A DNA stretch of 64,000 nt from Methylocella tundrae (lineage in GTDB: Bacteria > Pseudomonadota > Alphaproteobacteria > Rhizobiales > Beijerinckiaceae). The stretch spans positions 1,178,001 through 1,242,000 of the forward strand of contig NZ_CP139089.1 of NCBI RefSeq assembly GCF_038024855.1, given 5' to 3'. The position numbers and the translations under genes were made by a program. The notes beneath the pieces are model-generated. The model was not told the origin of the DNA. It saw only the letters and a program-made list of their open reading frames with translations, and made no database searches. Below, one piece after another: positions 7,910 to 15,731 of this stretch (the stretch's first letter is position 1; each line of letters begins with the position of its first letter).

Positions 7910-9226
7910 TTACCCCCGAACGAGGGGGGCGGCGATTTTCACGAGAGAGGAGCGATAGGCCTCAAAAGAAAATCGTTCCTGATAGGTCCGGCGCGTGTCG
8001 GAGGCGCCTTGATCGATCTGCGCTCCTCCTCTTTCCGCATCGGCCCGCAGCAAGGCCGCGGCGAAGCTCCGCGCGTCCGCGGCCAGAGTGACGTTCTTCA
8101 ACTGCGCCGGGTCGATATTCATGCCTCGAAACGCGTGCGGGGTCGCGATCAAGGGCGCGCCGGAGGACATCGCCTCGATGGTCTTGATAGAAATGCCATG
8201 ACCTTCGGTCGTCGGCAGAAGGATGGCGGAGGCGTTCGCATAGACCGCGTCAAGATCGGCGACGCGCCCTTTAAACAGGGCGGCATGGCGTTTCAGCAGC
8301 GCCGGGGCCCTGGCGCGAAAGGCGCCGTCGATATTGCCGATGATCTTGACGCCGACGCCGGGCGCAAGCGGCAAAACCTTCTCCAGAAACCAGAGGACGC
8401 CGAGGAAATTGGCGTAATTGGCGCTGGCGACTATGATGAGATCGGCTCCGCCCTGCCCCGCCGCGACAGCCGGGACGGCGGGATAAAGCAGTTCGTGCCG
8501 CATGGCGGGCAGCAGAACTTTGAAACTTGCCGCCTCTTCATCGTTCAGGTGCAGCAGAACGTCTGCGTCACGCATGGCGGCAAGCTCGACTGCGAGCATA
8601 TCTTCAAAATTCGCAGCCGGCGGCAATGTCCAGCCCGCTTCATTCCGCAGCGCATATTGGCGCGCCTGAAGATCATGAGTGTCGAGCAAAATAGCGCAGC
8701 CATGCCTCTGCTTGAGGCGCATCGCCACCGGCATGCAAAAGAAGTGATTGCAATGGATGAGATCGATTCGCGGCTCCGCCCTGAGCGCCGCCGGAATTGG
8801 CGCAAGCTTGGCGCTTTCAAGGAGAATTTTCGCGAAGTTTCCATGTAGCCAGAGCTTTGCCGCCCCCAGGAAGGCCGGATTGAGCACCGAAAGCAGCGGC
8901 ATCCCGGAATAAAGCCGCGCGTCGGCCTCAAGATCGCGCGTGGCGGCGGCGTAGGTCTTATGCGCGCCCGAACCTTCGACGGCGCCAGGAGAGTCGGCGA
9001 TCGCGAGGCTGATGACGCGCGCGCCAAGACTGCGATAGGCGCGCGCCTGCGACACAAACACCTGATGGCTGCCGCAGGAATGCCAGGCCGGATGCACGAG
9101 AAGCACGGCTTTGCCGTCCATGGGCAGATTGCCGGAGACGGCCGCCGAGCCGTGCGAATCTTGGCGCCCGGGAAGCATCATGATTGCGGTTCCGTTCAAA
9201 TGCGCATCCATGCGCGTCAATGCCAT
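7910..9226 (-). CDS. Glycosyltransferase, GT4-like (group 1)
   Basis: 438-residue cytoplasmic glycosyltransferase of the GT-B fold. The N-terminal half has the acceptor-side Rossmann layout (KAVLLVHPAWHSCGSHQVF, then IDLIHCNHFFCMPVAMRL). The C-terminal half has the donor-binding signature ILLPTTEGHGISIKTIEAM, in which the E-x7-E pattern contacts the nucleotide-sugar, followed by SSGAPLIATPHAFRGM. The substrate cannot be told. Transcribed opposite to its neighbours within the glycan island. The N-terminal 35 residues before KAVLLVHP may include an over-long start, and several ATGs are available there. The island context suggests a role in exopolysaccharide, capsule or O-antigen assembly. Confidence 0.8.
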   Translation of the reverse strand: MALTRMDAHLNGTAIMMLPGRQDSHGSAAVSGNLPMDGKAVLLVHPAWHSCGSHQVFVSQARAYRSLGARVISLAIADSPGAVEGSGAHKTYAAATRDLEADARLYSGMPLLSVLNPAFLGAAKLWLHGNFAKILLESAKLAPIPAALRAEPRIDLIHCNHFFCMPVAMRLKQRHGCAILLDTHDLQARQYALRNEAGWTLPPAANFEDMLAVELAAMRDADVLLHLNDEEAASFKVLLPAMRHELLYPAVPAVAAGQGGADLIIVASANYANFLGVLWFLEKVLPLAPGVGVKIIGNIDGAFRARAPALLKRHAALFKGRVADLDAVYANASAILLPTTEGHGISIKTIEAMSSGAPLIATPHAFRGMNIDPAQLKNVTLAADARSFAAALLRADAERGGAQIDQGASDTRRTYQERFSFEAYRSSLVKIAAPLVRG

Positions 9227-9528
9227 CCATCATGAAGAGCGATGGCGGCAGGAAAATATCACACGCTCATCGGGAGAATATCTCACGCAATACAAGAGAT
9301 CGAACGCGGCATGTTCAAAACGTCCTTCGGAAGATGCCGAATCCTTCCGCGACTATGCTCATCAACTCGCGCCTTCGCGGAAATTGAGGCGAGACGGACA
9401 ACCCGGATCTGTCCAAACAGAAATGAATCTGTCACATTGCGGGGCTTTCTCAGCTTCACCAACGCAGCTATCCAGAGCCGCCGCCGCCATCGAGAAAAAT
9501 CGGTTATTGAAAGGGAGGCGATCGCTAC
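9227..9528. other. Intergenic stretch between divergent glycosyltransferase and sulfotransferase
   Basis: About 300 bases between two divergently transcribed genes, so promoters for both should lie here. Several overlapping open frames cover it, but none has family features. The only clear signal is a GGGAGG ribosome site just before the sulfotransferase ATG at 9529. Confidence 0.4.
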
Positions 9529-10359
9529 ATGTCGCTTTTTGGGAAAGTTGGGGCCTATTTGCAAGCCTTAAGACATCAGGATCCCCTCCCCGAGGGGTTC
9601 ACGCCAATCAGCGAGTGCCGCGCCGATGACATCTTCATCGTCGGATACCCGAAATCAGGCAATACCTGGTTCCAGAATTTGATCGCCGGCGTCGCATTTG
9701 GCGTCGACCCCAGATGGAGTCCGCCGGCGCTGGTGCATGAACTCGTTCCCGACGTCCATTACAACAAGCACTATCGGCGCTATGCGACGCCGATGTTTTT
9801 CAAGTCGCATGCGCTCCCTCGTCCGGACTATCGACGCGTGGTCTATCTTTTGCGCGACGGCCGCGACGTGATGGTGTCCTACCGGCATTATCGTGAGGTT
9901 GTCGATGGAGAAAAACTTGATCTTCTGAATTTCGTCAGTCCGGAAACGGATCTTTACCCTTGCCATTGGAATGAGCATGTGGACGCCTGGGCGCAGAATC
10001 CCCATGGCGCGGAAATGATCGTGATCAAGTACGAGGACCTTCTGCGCGAACCGGTCAGACAGCTCCAGCGCTTCTGCGAATTCGCCGGCCTGCAGCGCGA
10101 TGTGGGCCATCTTTCCGCGGTGGCGGCGGCGAGTTCCTTCCGCCAGCTACGCGATAAAGAAGCGAAAATGGGGTTCGGCCGGACCGACCACACATTTGAA
10201 TCCGGCCCGTTCTTTTTTCGCCGTGGCGTGGCGGGCAGCCATAAGGACGAAATGCCCGCTGACGCCTTGAAGCTCTTCATGGACCAGGCCAGATCCACCC
10301 TGCAGCGCTTCGGCTACCTCGTGAACAGCGCCGAATGCGTCCAGGAGACGCTGGAATGA
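9529..10359 (+). CDS. Sulfotransferase (PAPS-dependent, Sulfotransfer_1 type)
   Basis: 276-residue enzyme that moves a sulfuryl group from PAPS to an acceptor, here probably a sugar or lipid. The 5'-phosphosulfate-binding loop is clear at residues 40-48 (YPKSGNTWF). The 3'-phosphate-binding region reads VVYLLRDGRDVMVSYRHYRE, and a third block EMIVIKYEDLLREPVRQLQRFCEFAG matches cytosolic sulfotransferases. The C-terminal FFRRGVAGSHKDEM resembles the RKGxxGDWKN signature that contacts PAPS. The start is supported by GGGAGG at good spacing. It lies in the glycan island before another glycosyltransferase. No PAPS synthesis genes are in the window. Confidence 0.87.
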   Translation: MSLFGKVGAYLQALRHQDPLPEGFTPISECRADDIFIVGYPKSGNTWFQNLIAGVAFGVDPRWSPPALVHELVPDVHYNKHYRRYATPMFFKSHALPRPDYRRVVYLLRDGRDVMVSYRHYREVVDGEKLDLLNFVSPETDLYPCHWNEHVDAWAQNPHGAEMIVIKYEDLLREPVRQLQRFCEFAGLQRDVGHLSAVAAASSFRQLRDKEAKMGFGRTDHTFESGPFFFRRGVAGSHKDEMPADALKLFMDQARSTLQRFGYLVNSAECVQETLE

Positions 10360-10470
10360 AGACGCTGGAACGAAAACCTGCCCGGTGCGAGGGACGGCCT
10401 TATTTTACTTGAACGCGGCATTGCGCTATGGGCCATCGTTGAACAAGCAGACCCGACCAACTTTGAGCTG

Positions 10471-11376
10471 ATGCGCGAATCCCATATCGACGAACAGACG
10501 ATCGACAACGCCGCCGCGCAGACTTCGACGAGCCCTTCGCCCGGCCGATCGGCGGCGACGGGCGTCGCCATCGTCGCCAATGATCGCATTGCCGACTGGC
10601 TGCTGCCGTTTCTTGAGAGCTATTACGCGACCAACGCGCAAACGCCTCTCTATCTTATCCCTTACGACGACAATCTCGCTGTGACGCGGCGCGCCGCGGA
10701 GATCTATGGCGCACATCTTGTCACGGAGGATTCGCGCGAACTCGACGCGCTCGCGAGCCGGCTTTATCCCTTGTTCCCGGGTCATCGCCGCCGTTTGCGG
10801 AAATTTCTGTCGCTCGCCCTGCCCCTCGACGAGGTCCTCTATATCGACGTCGACACGATCCTTTTTCGCGACATCAGCGAAGTGTTTGGCAAGCTTGAAC
10901 CCGGCAGCACCGACTTCATCATGGCCTCGACCAGCGAGGAATATGTCTACAACAAGAAGCGCGCAAAATATGAATTCCTGCGCGACGTCAGACTGTTCAA
11001 CGATGGTTTTTTCCTGACTTCGAACAGGATTCTGTCGCTTCAGCATTTCTATGAGGTGATCGAAAGGGATGAGGCGATTTTTCATGACGTGCGCAAACAT
11101 GGCATGCTGTTCGCCCAGCCCTTGAGCAATTTCGTCACGCATCGGCGCGGCCTTAAGATCGCTTCGCTCACGGAACGCGTCGCCGGCGCCTCCGACGAAA
11201 GCTTCTATAAAGCCAAGGACGTCAGTTTCGACGCGGAGGGGCTTCCTCTCGACGGCGCCGGCAATCGCATTTTCTTCGCGCATTGGGCTGGCGCCGTTTC
11301 GCTTCCGAGCCGCCGTGTTTTCGACAAGGCGTGGCTCGATTATGCAAAACGGGCGCAGGCTCGCATGAAGGCCTGA
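10471..11376 (+). CDS. Putative glycosyltransferase with DxD motif (GT8-like)
   Basis: 301 residues; probable nucleotide-sugar transferase of the GT-A fold. After a polar N-terminus, GVAIVANDRIADWLLPFLES begins the nucleotide-binding fold, and LDEVLYIDVDTILFRDI (residues 119-135) contains the metal-binding DVD of GT8-like enzymes. The later block RLFNDGFFLTSNR resembles the conserved F-N-x-G motif of such transferases, and FFAHWAG resembles the H-x-G region. The substrate is unknown. It follows the sulfotransferase on the same strand with a 111-base gap and is followed at 18 bases by the LptF/LptG-like gene, so these probably form one transcript. Confidence 0.7.
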   Translation: MRESHIDEQTIDNAAAQTSTSPSPGRSAATGVAIVANDRIADWLLPFLESYYATNAQTPLYLIPYDDNLAVTRRAAEIYGAHLVTEDSRELDALASRLYPLFPGHRRRLRKFLSLALPLDEVLYIDVDTILFRDISEVFGKLEPGSTDFIMASTSEEYVYNKKRAKYEFLRDVRLFNDGFFLTSNRILSLQHFYEVIERDEAIFHDVRKHGMLFAQPLSNFVTHRRGLKIASLTERVAGASDESFYKAKDVSFDAEGLPLDGAGNRIFFAHWAGAVSLPSRRVFDKAWLDYAKRAQARMKA

Positions 11377-11393
11377 CCGCGACCGGAAACCTG

Positions 11394-12539
11394 ATGCCTC
11401 GGCTGCTTACCCTTTATCTCGCCAAGCGGATTGCGCTGACGGCGCTGCTGATCGAGACGACGCTTTGCGTTCCTCTCGTCATGACCTCCCTGTTCCAGAC
11501 GCTGCCGGCGGCGGCGGTGCGCGGCGGCCTGTTGGTCCCGGCGCTGCTTGGGACATTGCCGACCGTGCTCTATCTCGCTCTGCCGATGGCTGTCGGAGTC
11601 GCCGTCGCCCTCGAATTCAGCCGCATGTCGTCGGACGGCATGATCGCCGTTTTATATTCGCTGCGCCTTTCAGTATGGTCGCTCTGCGCTCCAGCGATCG
11701 TCGTCGCTTGCGCGGCGGTCGGCATAGGCTACTGGCTGTCATCCTTTTTCGCGCCCTCCTACGTCGGCCAGATGCACGACGTCATTTATGTGATCCGCAA
11801 TTCGCTCAATCACCGGATGCTCGAGCCGGCGCATTTCTACACTTTCGACAAGGGCGCGCGGACGCTCTATTTCCAGCGCTGGCGATCTTCCGACGTCGCC
11901 AGCGGCATGTTCATCCACCAGTTCTCCACGGAAAAGAACGAAGAGCAGATCATCAACGCCGATGAGGCGGAATTTCGCCGCAACGAGCAGGGCGTCGTTA
12001 TCGTTCTCAATCATGGCTCGATCGAGACGCTGCCCGATGGCGGTTCATCAATACGCAACGCGAATTTCGAGCAATACGCCATCCCAGTCGACATGCAGGG
12101 CGCCGGCGGCCTGCCGAAACGCGACTGGCGCGGCGTTTTCGAACTGCCCTTCGGCGAATTTTTCGCCTCCATACCGATCGCCGCCTGGGATCCGCGCGGC
12201 TACGCCGAATGGATGAGCGAGGCGACCAAACGCTGCGCAATCCCATTGCTGGCGCTGAGCCACTCTCTGCTCGCCGTCGGCCTTGTGCTCACCGTTTCGG
12301 CGGCGACCGGACGCGGCTCCGCGGCGACGACATCAATGATTCTCATCATCCCGCTGATTCACGTCGCCATTCTCGTCGGATCGGAATCACTGGTGCGTCA
12401 GAACCCGCGCCTCGTCATTGTCGTCGCTCTCGCGATCGTCGCCGAGTTCATCACGGCCTTGTTTTTGATCTGGCGGCAGAATGCGGATTTCCCGAAGGTC
12501 AAGGAACCTGTCGCGGCCCCGGCCTTCGCCAGCGGCTAG
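11394..12539 (+). CDS. LptF/LptG-family (YjgP/YjgQ) permease-like membrane protein
   Basis: 381 residues. LptF and LptG are the inner-membrane subunits of the ABC machine that extracts lipopolysaccharide and feeds it to the periplasmic bridge. Visible: a start MPRLLTLYLAKRIALTALL, three N-terminal membrane segments to about residue 125, a soluble periplasmic domain (roughly 130-280, with AEFRRNEQGVVIVLNHGSIE), and three C-terminal membrane segments. I chose the ATG at 11394, since the longer open frame runs into the preceding gene. In alphaproteobacteria lptF and lptG normally lie side by side near lptD; here a single family member is embedded in a glycan island. It may be a paralogue serving another lipid-linked glycan; this is inference. 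Confidence 0.78.
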   Translation: MPRLLTLYLAKRIALTALLIETTLCVPLVMTSLFQTLPAAAVRGGLLVPALLGTLPTVLYLALPMAVGVAVALEFSRMSSDGMIAVLYSLRLSVWSLCAPAIVVACAAVGIGYWLSSFFAPSYVGQMHDVIYVIRNSLNHRMLEPAHFYTFDKGARTLYFQRWRSSDVASGMFIHQFSTEKNEEQIINADEAEFRRNEQGVVIVLNHGSIETLPDGGSSIRNANFEQYAIPVDMQGAGGLPKRDWRGVFELPFGEFFASIPIAAWDPRGYAEWMSEATKRCAIPLLALSHSLLAVGLVLTVSAATGRGSAATTSMILIIPLIHVAILVGSESLVRQNPRLVIVVALAIVAEFITALFLIWRQNADFPKVKEPVAAPAFASG

Positions 12540-12610
12540 AGCCTGACGCCGAAAAGTCGCGGACTTTCCGGACCAGCACCATAACGCGCGATTTGCGCCC
12601 GCATGCGTTG
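12538..12610 (+). repeat. Stop-codon-linked palindromic repeat, copy 1
   Basis: Begins with the TAG of the LptF/LptG-like gene and continues AGCCTGACGCCGAAAAGTC-gcg-GACTTTCCGG. The stem CCGAAAAGTC/GACTTTCCGG pairs at 9 of 10 positions. It belongs to the same family as 34613, 37288, 43161 and 56914. It may act as a transcript-end hairpin or be a REP-type mobile repeat. Confidence 0.6.
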
Positions 12611-12697
12611 CCTGCGGCCGAAGGACGCGCCACCGGCGAAAAGCGGGGGCAATCTGAGCGGTTCCTGCTTGAGGACCTGAAGAAACCGGCGGAACAG

Positions 12698-13450
12698 CTA
12701 AAGCGTCGCCGTCGCCTTGTCGTCGGTGGAGTGCCGGTAGCCCTCGATCACCGCGCGCGAATCGCCCAATTCACGGACAGCGCCATCGTCGATCCAGATG
12801 ATGCGGTCGCAGAGCATCGACAGCATCTCAAGATCGTGCGAGACGACGATAATCGTTCCGCGCTTGGCGAAATTATGGATGTAGGCGTCGCATTTGGCCT
12901 GAAAGTCGGCGTCTCCGACCGAAAGAGCTTCATCGACGATCAGAATGTCGGCGTCGGCGTGAGCGCAGACCGCGAAAGCCAGACGCGCGGCCATGCCGGT
13001 CGAATACATTTTCAGGGGCTGATAGAAAAACTCGCCGATGTCGGCGAAGGCGGCGACCTGATCGAGCCGCGCTTCGATGACCGAGCGCTTGACGCCAAGG
13101 ATGGCGCCGCCGATCAGAGCGTTCTCGCGGCCAGTCAGTTCGTGGTCGAAGCCGGAGCCGAGCGCGAGGATCGGAGCGATCCGCCCGGCCACCTTGACAG
13201 CGCCCTGAGTCGGCCGCGTGATGCCGCAAATGATCTGCAAAAGCGTCGTTTTGCCCGCGCCATTGCGACCGATAATGCCGACGGTTTCGCCTTGCTGAAC
13301 CTTGAAGCTGACGTCCTTCAACACCCAGTGCTGATGGTAAAACTGCTTCCAGCGTCCAAAAAGCGCCTGTTTCAGCTGGTCGTTCCGGCGCAGATAGAGC
13401 TGGAACGCCTTGCCGACATTGCTGCAGCTGATGACGGGATCAGATGACAT
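12698..13450 (-). CDS. ABC transporter ATP-binding protein for polysaccharide export (Wzt/KpsT type)
   Basis: 250-residue ATPase of the ABC-2 polysaccharide/polyol exporter class. Walker A is GIIGRNGAGKTTLLQ, the ABC signature is MYSTGMAARLAFAVC, Walker B is ADILIVDEALSVGDADFQAKC, and the switch His is in IIVVSHDLEML. It lacks the extra C-terminal carbohydrate-binding domain of O9a-type Wzt, so it resembles KpsT or RfbE-like ATPases that act without tail recognition. I chose the ATG at 13450, which overlaps the permease stop by 11 bases, a sign of translational coupling. With the upstream permease it should flip a lipid-linked glycan to the periplasm. Confidence 0.92.
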   Translation of the reverse strand: MSSDPVISCSNVGKAFQLYLRRNDQLKQALFGRWKQFYHQHWVLKDVSFKVQQGETVGIIGRNGAGKTTLLQIICGITRPTQGAVKVAGRIAPILALGSGFDHELTGRENALIGGAILGVKRSVIEARLDQVAAFADIGEFFYQPLKMYSTGMAARLAFAVCAHADADILIVDEALSVGDADFQAKCDAYIHNFAKRGTIIVVSHDLEMLSMLCDRIIWIDDGAVRELGDSRAVIEGYRHSTDDKATATL

Positions 13451-14243
13451 CGACGAACACGGCCTTGTATTGCATGAAGAAACGATAGCCGAAGTAGAAT
13501 ACCAAAAGCGACCCCGCAACCGTCCCGAAATAGAGCAGCGCGCCCGGCAATCGACCGAACAAAAGGAGATCGCGCATCATCTCGACATAATTGCCTATGG
13601 GATTTAAATGCACGTAAAGGCGCAAATGCGGCGGAACGTCGTCGATCGAATAGAAGATCGGGGTCGCGAACATGAACACCGGCACGATCGAAATCATGAG
13701 ATGCGCCACGTCGCGCGTGAACGATCCGAGCGCCATCAGGAACCATGAGACGCCGAGTAAGGCCAGAAAGAACGGCACGGCGACAAAGGGCGCGAGCAAG
13801 GCCGTCAGCGGCAGCCCGTGCGTCACGGCGATCTTGAAAACCAGGAGGACGCAAAGGCTGATGAGCGCATAGACGGACGCCCTGATGGTCGCCGTCCAGG
13901 CCAGCGTCTCGCTCGGAAAGATCGACTTCTTGATGAGCGCGGCCTGCTCGTGCAGCATTCCGGGCGAGCGATAGGCGAGTTCGCTGAAGAGGTTGAAGAT
14001 GATCAAGCCGGTGAAGATCGACAAGGCATAGCCGCCGACGCCCGCTCCCTTGGCCGACGGGGGCACGCCAACGGCGCTCGAAAAAATCACCGTATAGGCG
14101 GAGAGCATGACCAGCGGTCCAAATACCGCCCAGAGCCAGCCAAGGATCGAACCGCGAAACCTGACCGCCAATTCGCGGCGCACGACGGCCCTGATCAATT
14201 CCTGATAGCGCCAAGCATTTTCAAACGGCGTCGCTAAGTTCAT
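13440..14243 (-). CDS. ABC-2 type polysaccharide export permease (Wzm/KpsM type)
   Basis: 267-residue inner-membrane permease with six predicted membrane segments. The N-terminal cytoplasmic stretch YQELIRAVVRRELAVRFRGS is typical of Wzm/KpsM/TagG proteins, followed by LGWLWAVFGPLVMLSAYTVIF. The central AYRSPGMLHEQAALIKKSIFPSETL matches the conserved loop before helix 3. Its gene overlaps that of the ATPase, forming a two-gene exporter. It is transcribed toward the glycosyltransferase/sulfotransferase genes from the right edge of the island. Which glycan it moves is not shown by sequence; sulfation and methylation are suggested by the neighbours. Confidence 0.92.
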   Translation of the reverse strand: MNLATPFENAWRYQELIRAVVRRELAVRFRGSILGWLWAVFGPLVMLSAYTVIFSSAVGVPPSAKGAGVGGYALSIFTGLIIFNLFSELAYRSPGMLHEQAALIKKSIFPSETLAWTATIRASVYALISLCVLLVFKIAVTHGLPLTALLAPFVAVPFFLALLGVSWFLMALGSFTRDVAHLMISIVPVFMFATPIFYSIDDVPPHLRLYVHLNPIGNYVEMMRDLLLFGRLPGALLYFGTVAGSLLVFYFGYRFFMQYKAVFVDVI

Positions 14244-14328
14244 TCCTCAAAAACCGGTTCTGTCACTGAGAGCTGCGCAATGCCGCGGATGTAGACCAGT
14301 TTGAGGTCAATTCGTCAACGCGGCCTCA

Positions 14329-14353
14329 GGAACCATGAGATGGGTCCGACGTT
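14329..14353 (+). promoter_or_regulatory. EcfG-type general stress promoter of csbD
   Basis: GGAAC at 14329-14333 and CGTT at 14350-14353 with a 16-base spacer, an exact match to the alphaproteobacterial EcfG (general stress sigma factor) consensus as I know it. It lies 30 bases before the csbD start codon, so transcription would begin shortly upstream of the ribosome site. Confidence 0.75.
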
Positions 14354-14382
14354 CAGGTCCAAACCGAGGAAAGGAGCCCATT

Positions 14383-14577
14383 ATGGTCGATAAAGAGCAC
14401 ATCAAAGGCGCAGCCGATAAGGTCAAGGGCGCCGTCAAGGAAGCCGCCGGAAAGGTGACTGGCAATGACAGGCTCGTCGCCGAGGGCAAGACTGACAAGG
14501 CGGAAGGATCGGTGCGTCAATCGGTGGGCGACGTCAAGGACGCGGGCCGCAAGGTCGCCGATAGCGTCAAACGCTAG
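14383..14577 (+). CDS. CsbD family stress-response protein
   Basis: 64-residue hydrophilic protein of the CsbD family, small stress-induced proteins of unknown molecular function. The sequence is nearly all charged residues and Ala/Gly: MVDKEHIKGAADKVKGAVKE, then AAGKVTGNDRLVAEGKTDKAEG, with the family's G-x-x-D-K-x-x-G repeats. The open frame begins earlier, but the ATG at 14383 follows a strong AAAGGAG ribosome site and gives the standard start. An EcfG-type promoter lies just upstream and a strong terminator downstream, so it is a single-gene transcript under general stress control. Confidence 0.92.
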   Translation: MVDKEHIKGAADKVKGAVKEAAGKVTGNDRLVAEGKTDKAEGSVRQSVGDVKDAGRKVADSVKR

Positions 14578-14641
14578 TCTTTTTCGCGGCGCGACGTTCT
14601 GGACGCCGCGCCCGCGGGGCCAGGGCAATCAGAGCGCAAGG

Positions 14642-14675
14642 GCGCGCCTCCCCGGGGAGGCGCGCTTCTTTTTTT
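14642..14675 (+). terminator. Rho-independent terminator after csbD
   Basis: Perfect 12-base stem GCGCGCCTCCCC/GGGGAGGCGCGC (14642-14653 with 14654-14665), followed by TTCTTTTTTT. It lies 64 bases after the csbD stop and just before the 3' end of the convergent gene. Confidence 0.88.
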
Positions 14676-14685
14676 GCCACGTGGA

Positions 14686-15438
14686 TTACGGCGTGATGTC
14701 CTGCGGGAAGCAATGGGGATGCTGGAAGCCCGTCGGCGTCGTGCCGGCCGCCGCGTAAAGGATGTTGTCCGTTCCGCCCGGACCGACGCCGGATGGGATT
14801 TTATCGAAGCCTGCCGCCTTGCGCATGCGGTAGGCGATGGCATGATCGGCGCAGGAACTGTCCCCGCTGACGCCTAATCCGCCGATCACCTTGCCGCCGA
14901 CGTAGAGCGCGACGCCTCCGCCGAACGTAATGATTCCGCCGGGCACTTTGGGGCCATTGCCGCCGCCCCAATTGTCGCTATTGGAGGCGATATGGTAATT
15001 CGGCGAAAGCGAATTTTGCGCGAGATAATCAGGATTGAAAGGATTGGAGTTGTTGAGGCCGTAGAGCGATCCGCCCGGCTGCGTCGGCGCATACAGATTG
15101 GCGGTCGAGAGCGAGAGGCCATCATTGCTGAAATCGTTCGCCGTCTCCGCCTTGGCGATGGCGATGGCCCGGCTTCCTGGCCATGCGTCGCCAATGCTGA
15201 TGATCGAACAGAACTGTCCTTTTCGATCGACGATCGCCGACCACATGCGGTTCGGCGCGAAAATTCCCCCATTGTGATCGGGCAAATTCACGACGGTCTT
15301 GAGCTGACTTTGGATTTTGGTGATGACCGCTTCGGGAATGTCGCACTGGCTCGACCACTGATCCCCGGCCATCGCGGCGGTTGCAAAGGGCTGCGTCGCC
15401 AGCATTCCAAGGCTGATTAGCAAAGCGCTTTTTTTCAT
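14686..15438 (-). CDS. Secreted GlcG/HbpS-like (haem-degrading domain) protein
   Basis: 250 residues. A signal peptide is visible (MKKSALLISLGMLATQPFAT, cleavage near AMAG). The rest resembles the GlcG/HbpS fold (PF03928): a central helix AIAIAKAETANDF, the segment GGVALYVGGKVIGGLGVSGDS and then SCADHAIAYRMRKAAG, all hallmarks of that family. HbpS binds and degrades haem; GlcG is of unknown function. An insertion rich in Asn, Gly and Pro near residues 110-170 makes it longer than the usual 140-residue domain. Secretion to the periplasm is predicted. It stands alone, convergent to csbD. The domain call is good, the activity is not known. Confidence 0.75.
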   Translation of the reverse strand: MKKSALLISLGMLATQPFATAAMAGDQWSSQCDIPEAVITKIQSQLKTVVNLPDHNGGIFAPNRMWSAIVDRKGQFCSIISIGDAWPGSRAIAIAKAETANDFSNDGLSLSTANLYAPTQPGGSLYGLNNSNPFNPDYLAQNSLSPNYHIASNSDNWGGGNGPKVPGGIITFGGGVALYVGGKVIGGLGVSGDSSCADHAIAYRMRKAAGFDKIPSGVGPGGTDNILYAAAGTTPTGFQHPHCFPQDITP

Positions 15439-15731
15439 ATGTTCCTCCCTCCTGCCGAAGTTGTTGAAACCAACTTCCTTGGGGGCGAGGCTTTGCGCGC
15501 GCGGGGCTTCGTCGCTGATGCAAAGTCCGCCCGTGCGACAATTAGCACAATCACAAAGAATTGACCTAAATTAATTCTTATGGATCTGTTTTGACCCGCT
15601 TTAGCGATTCGCTGTGTTTGCAACGATCGCGGCTGGACGGCATGAGGGGTTCGGACGAATCCTTACCAAAGATAAACGAGCGGGCGGCGCGCATTTCATG
15701 TAAAGGGCTGGCGAGAACAGAGAGGACTCCC

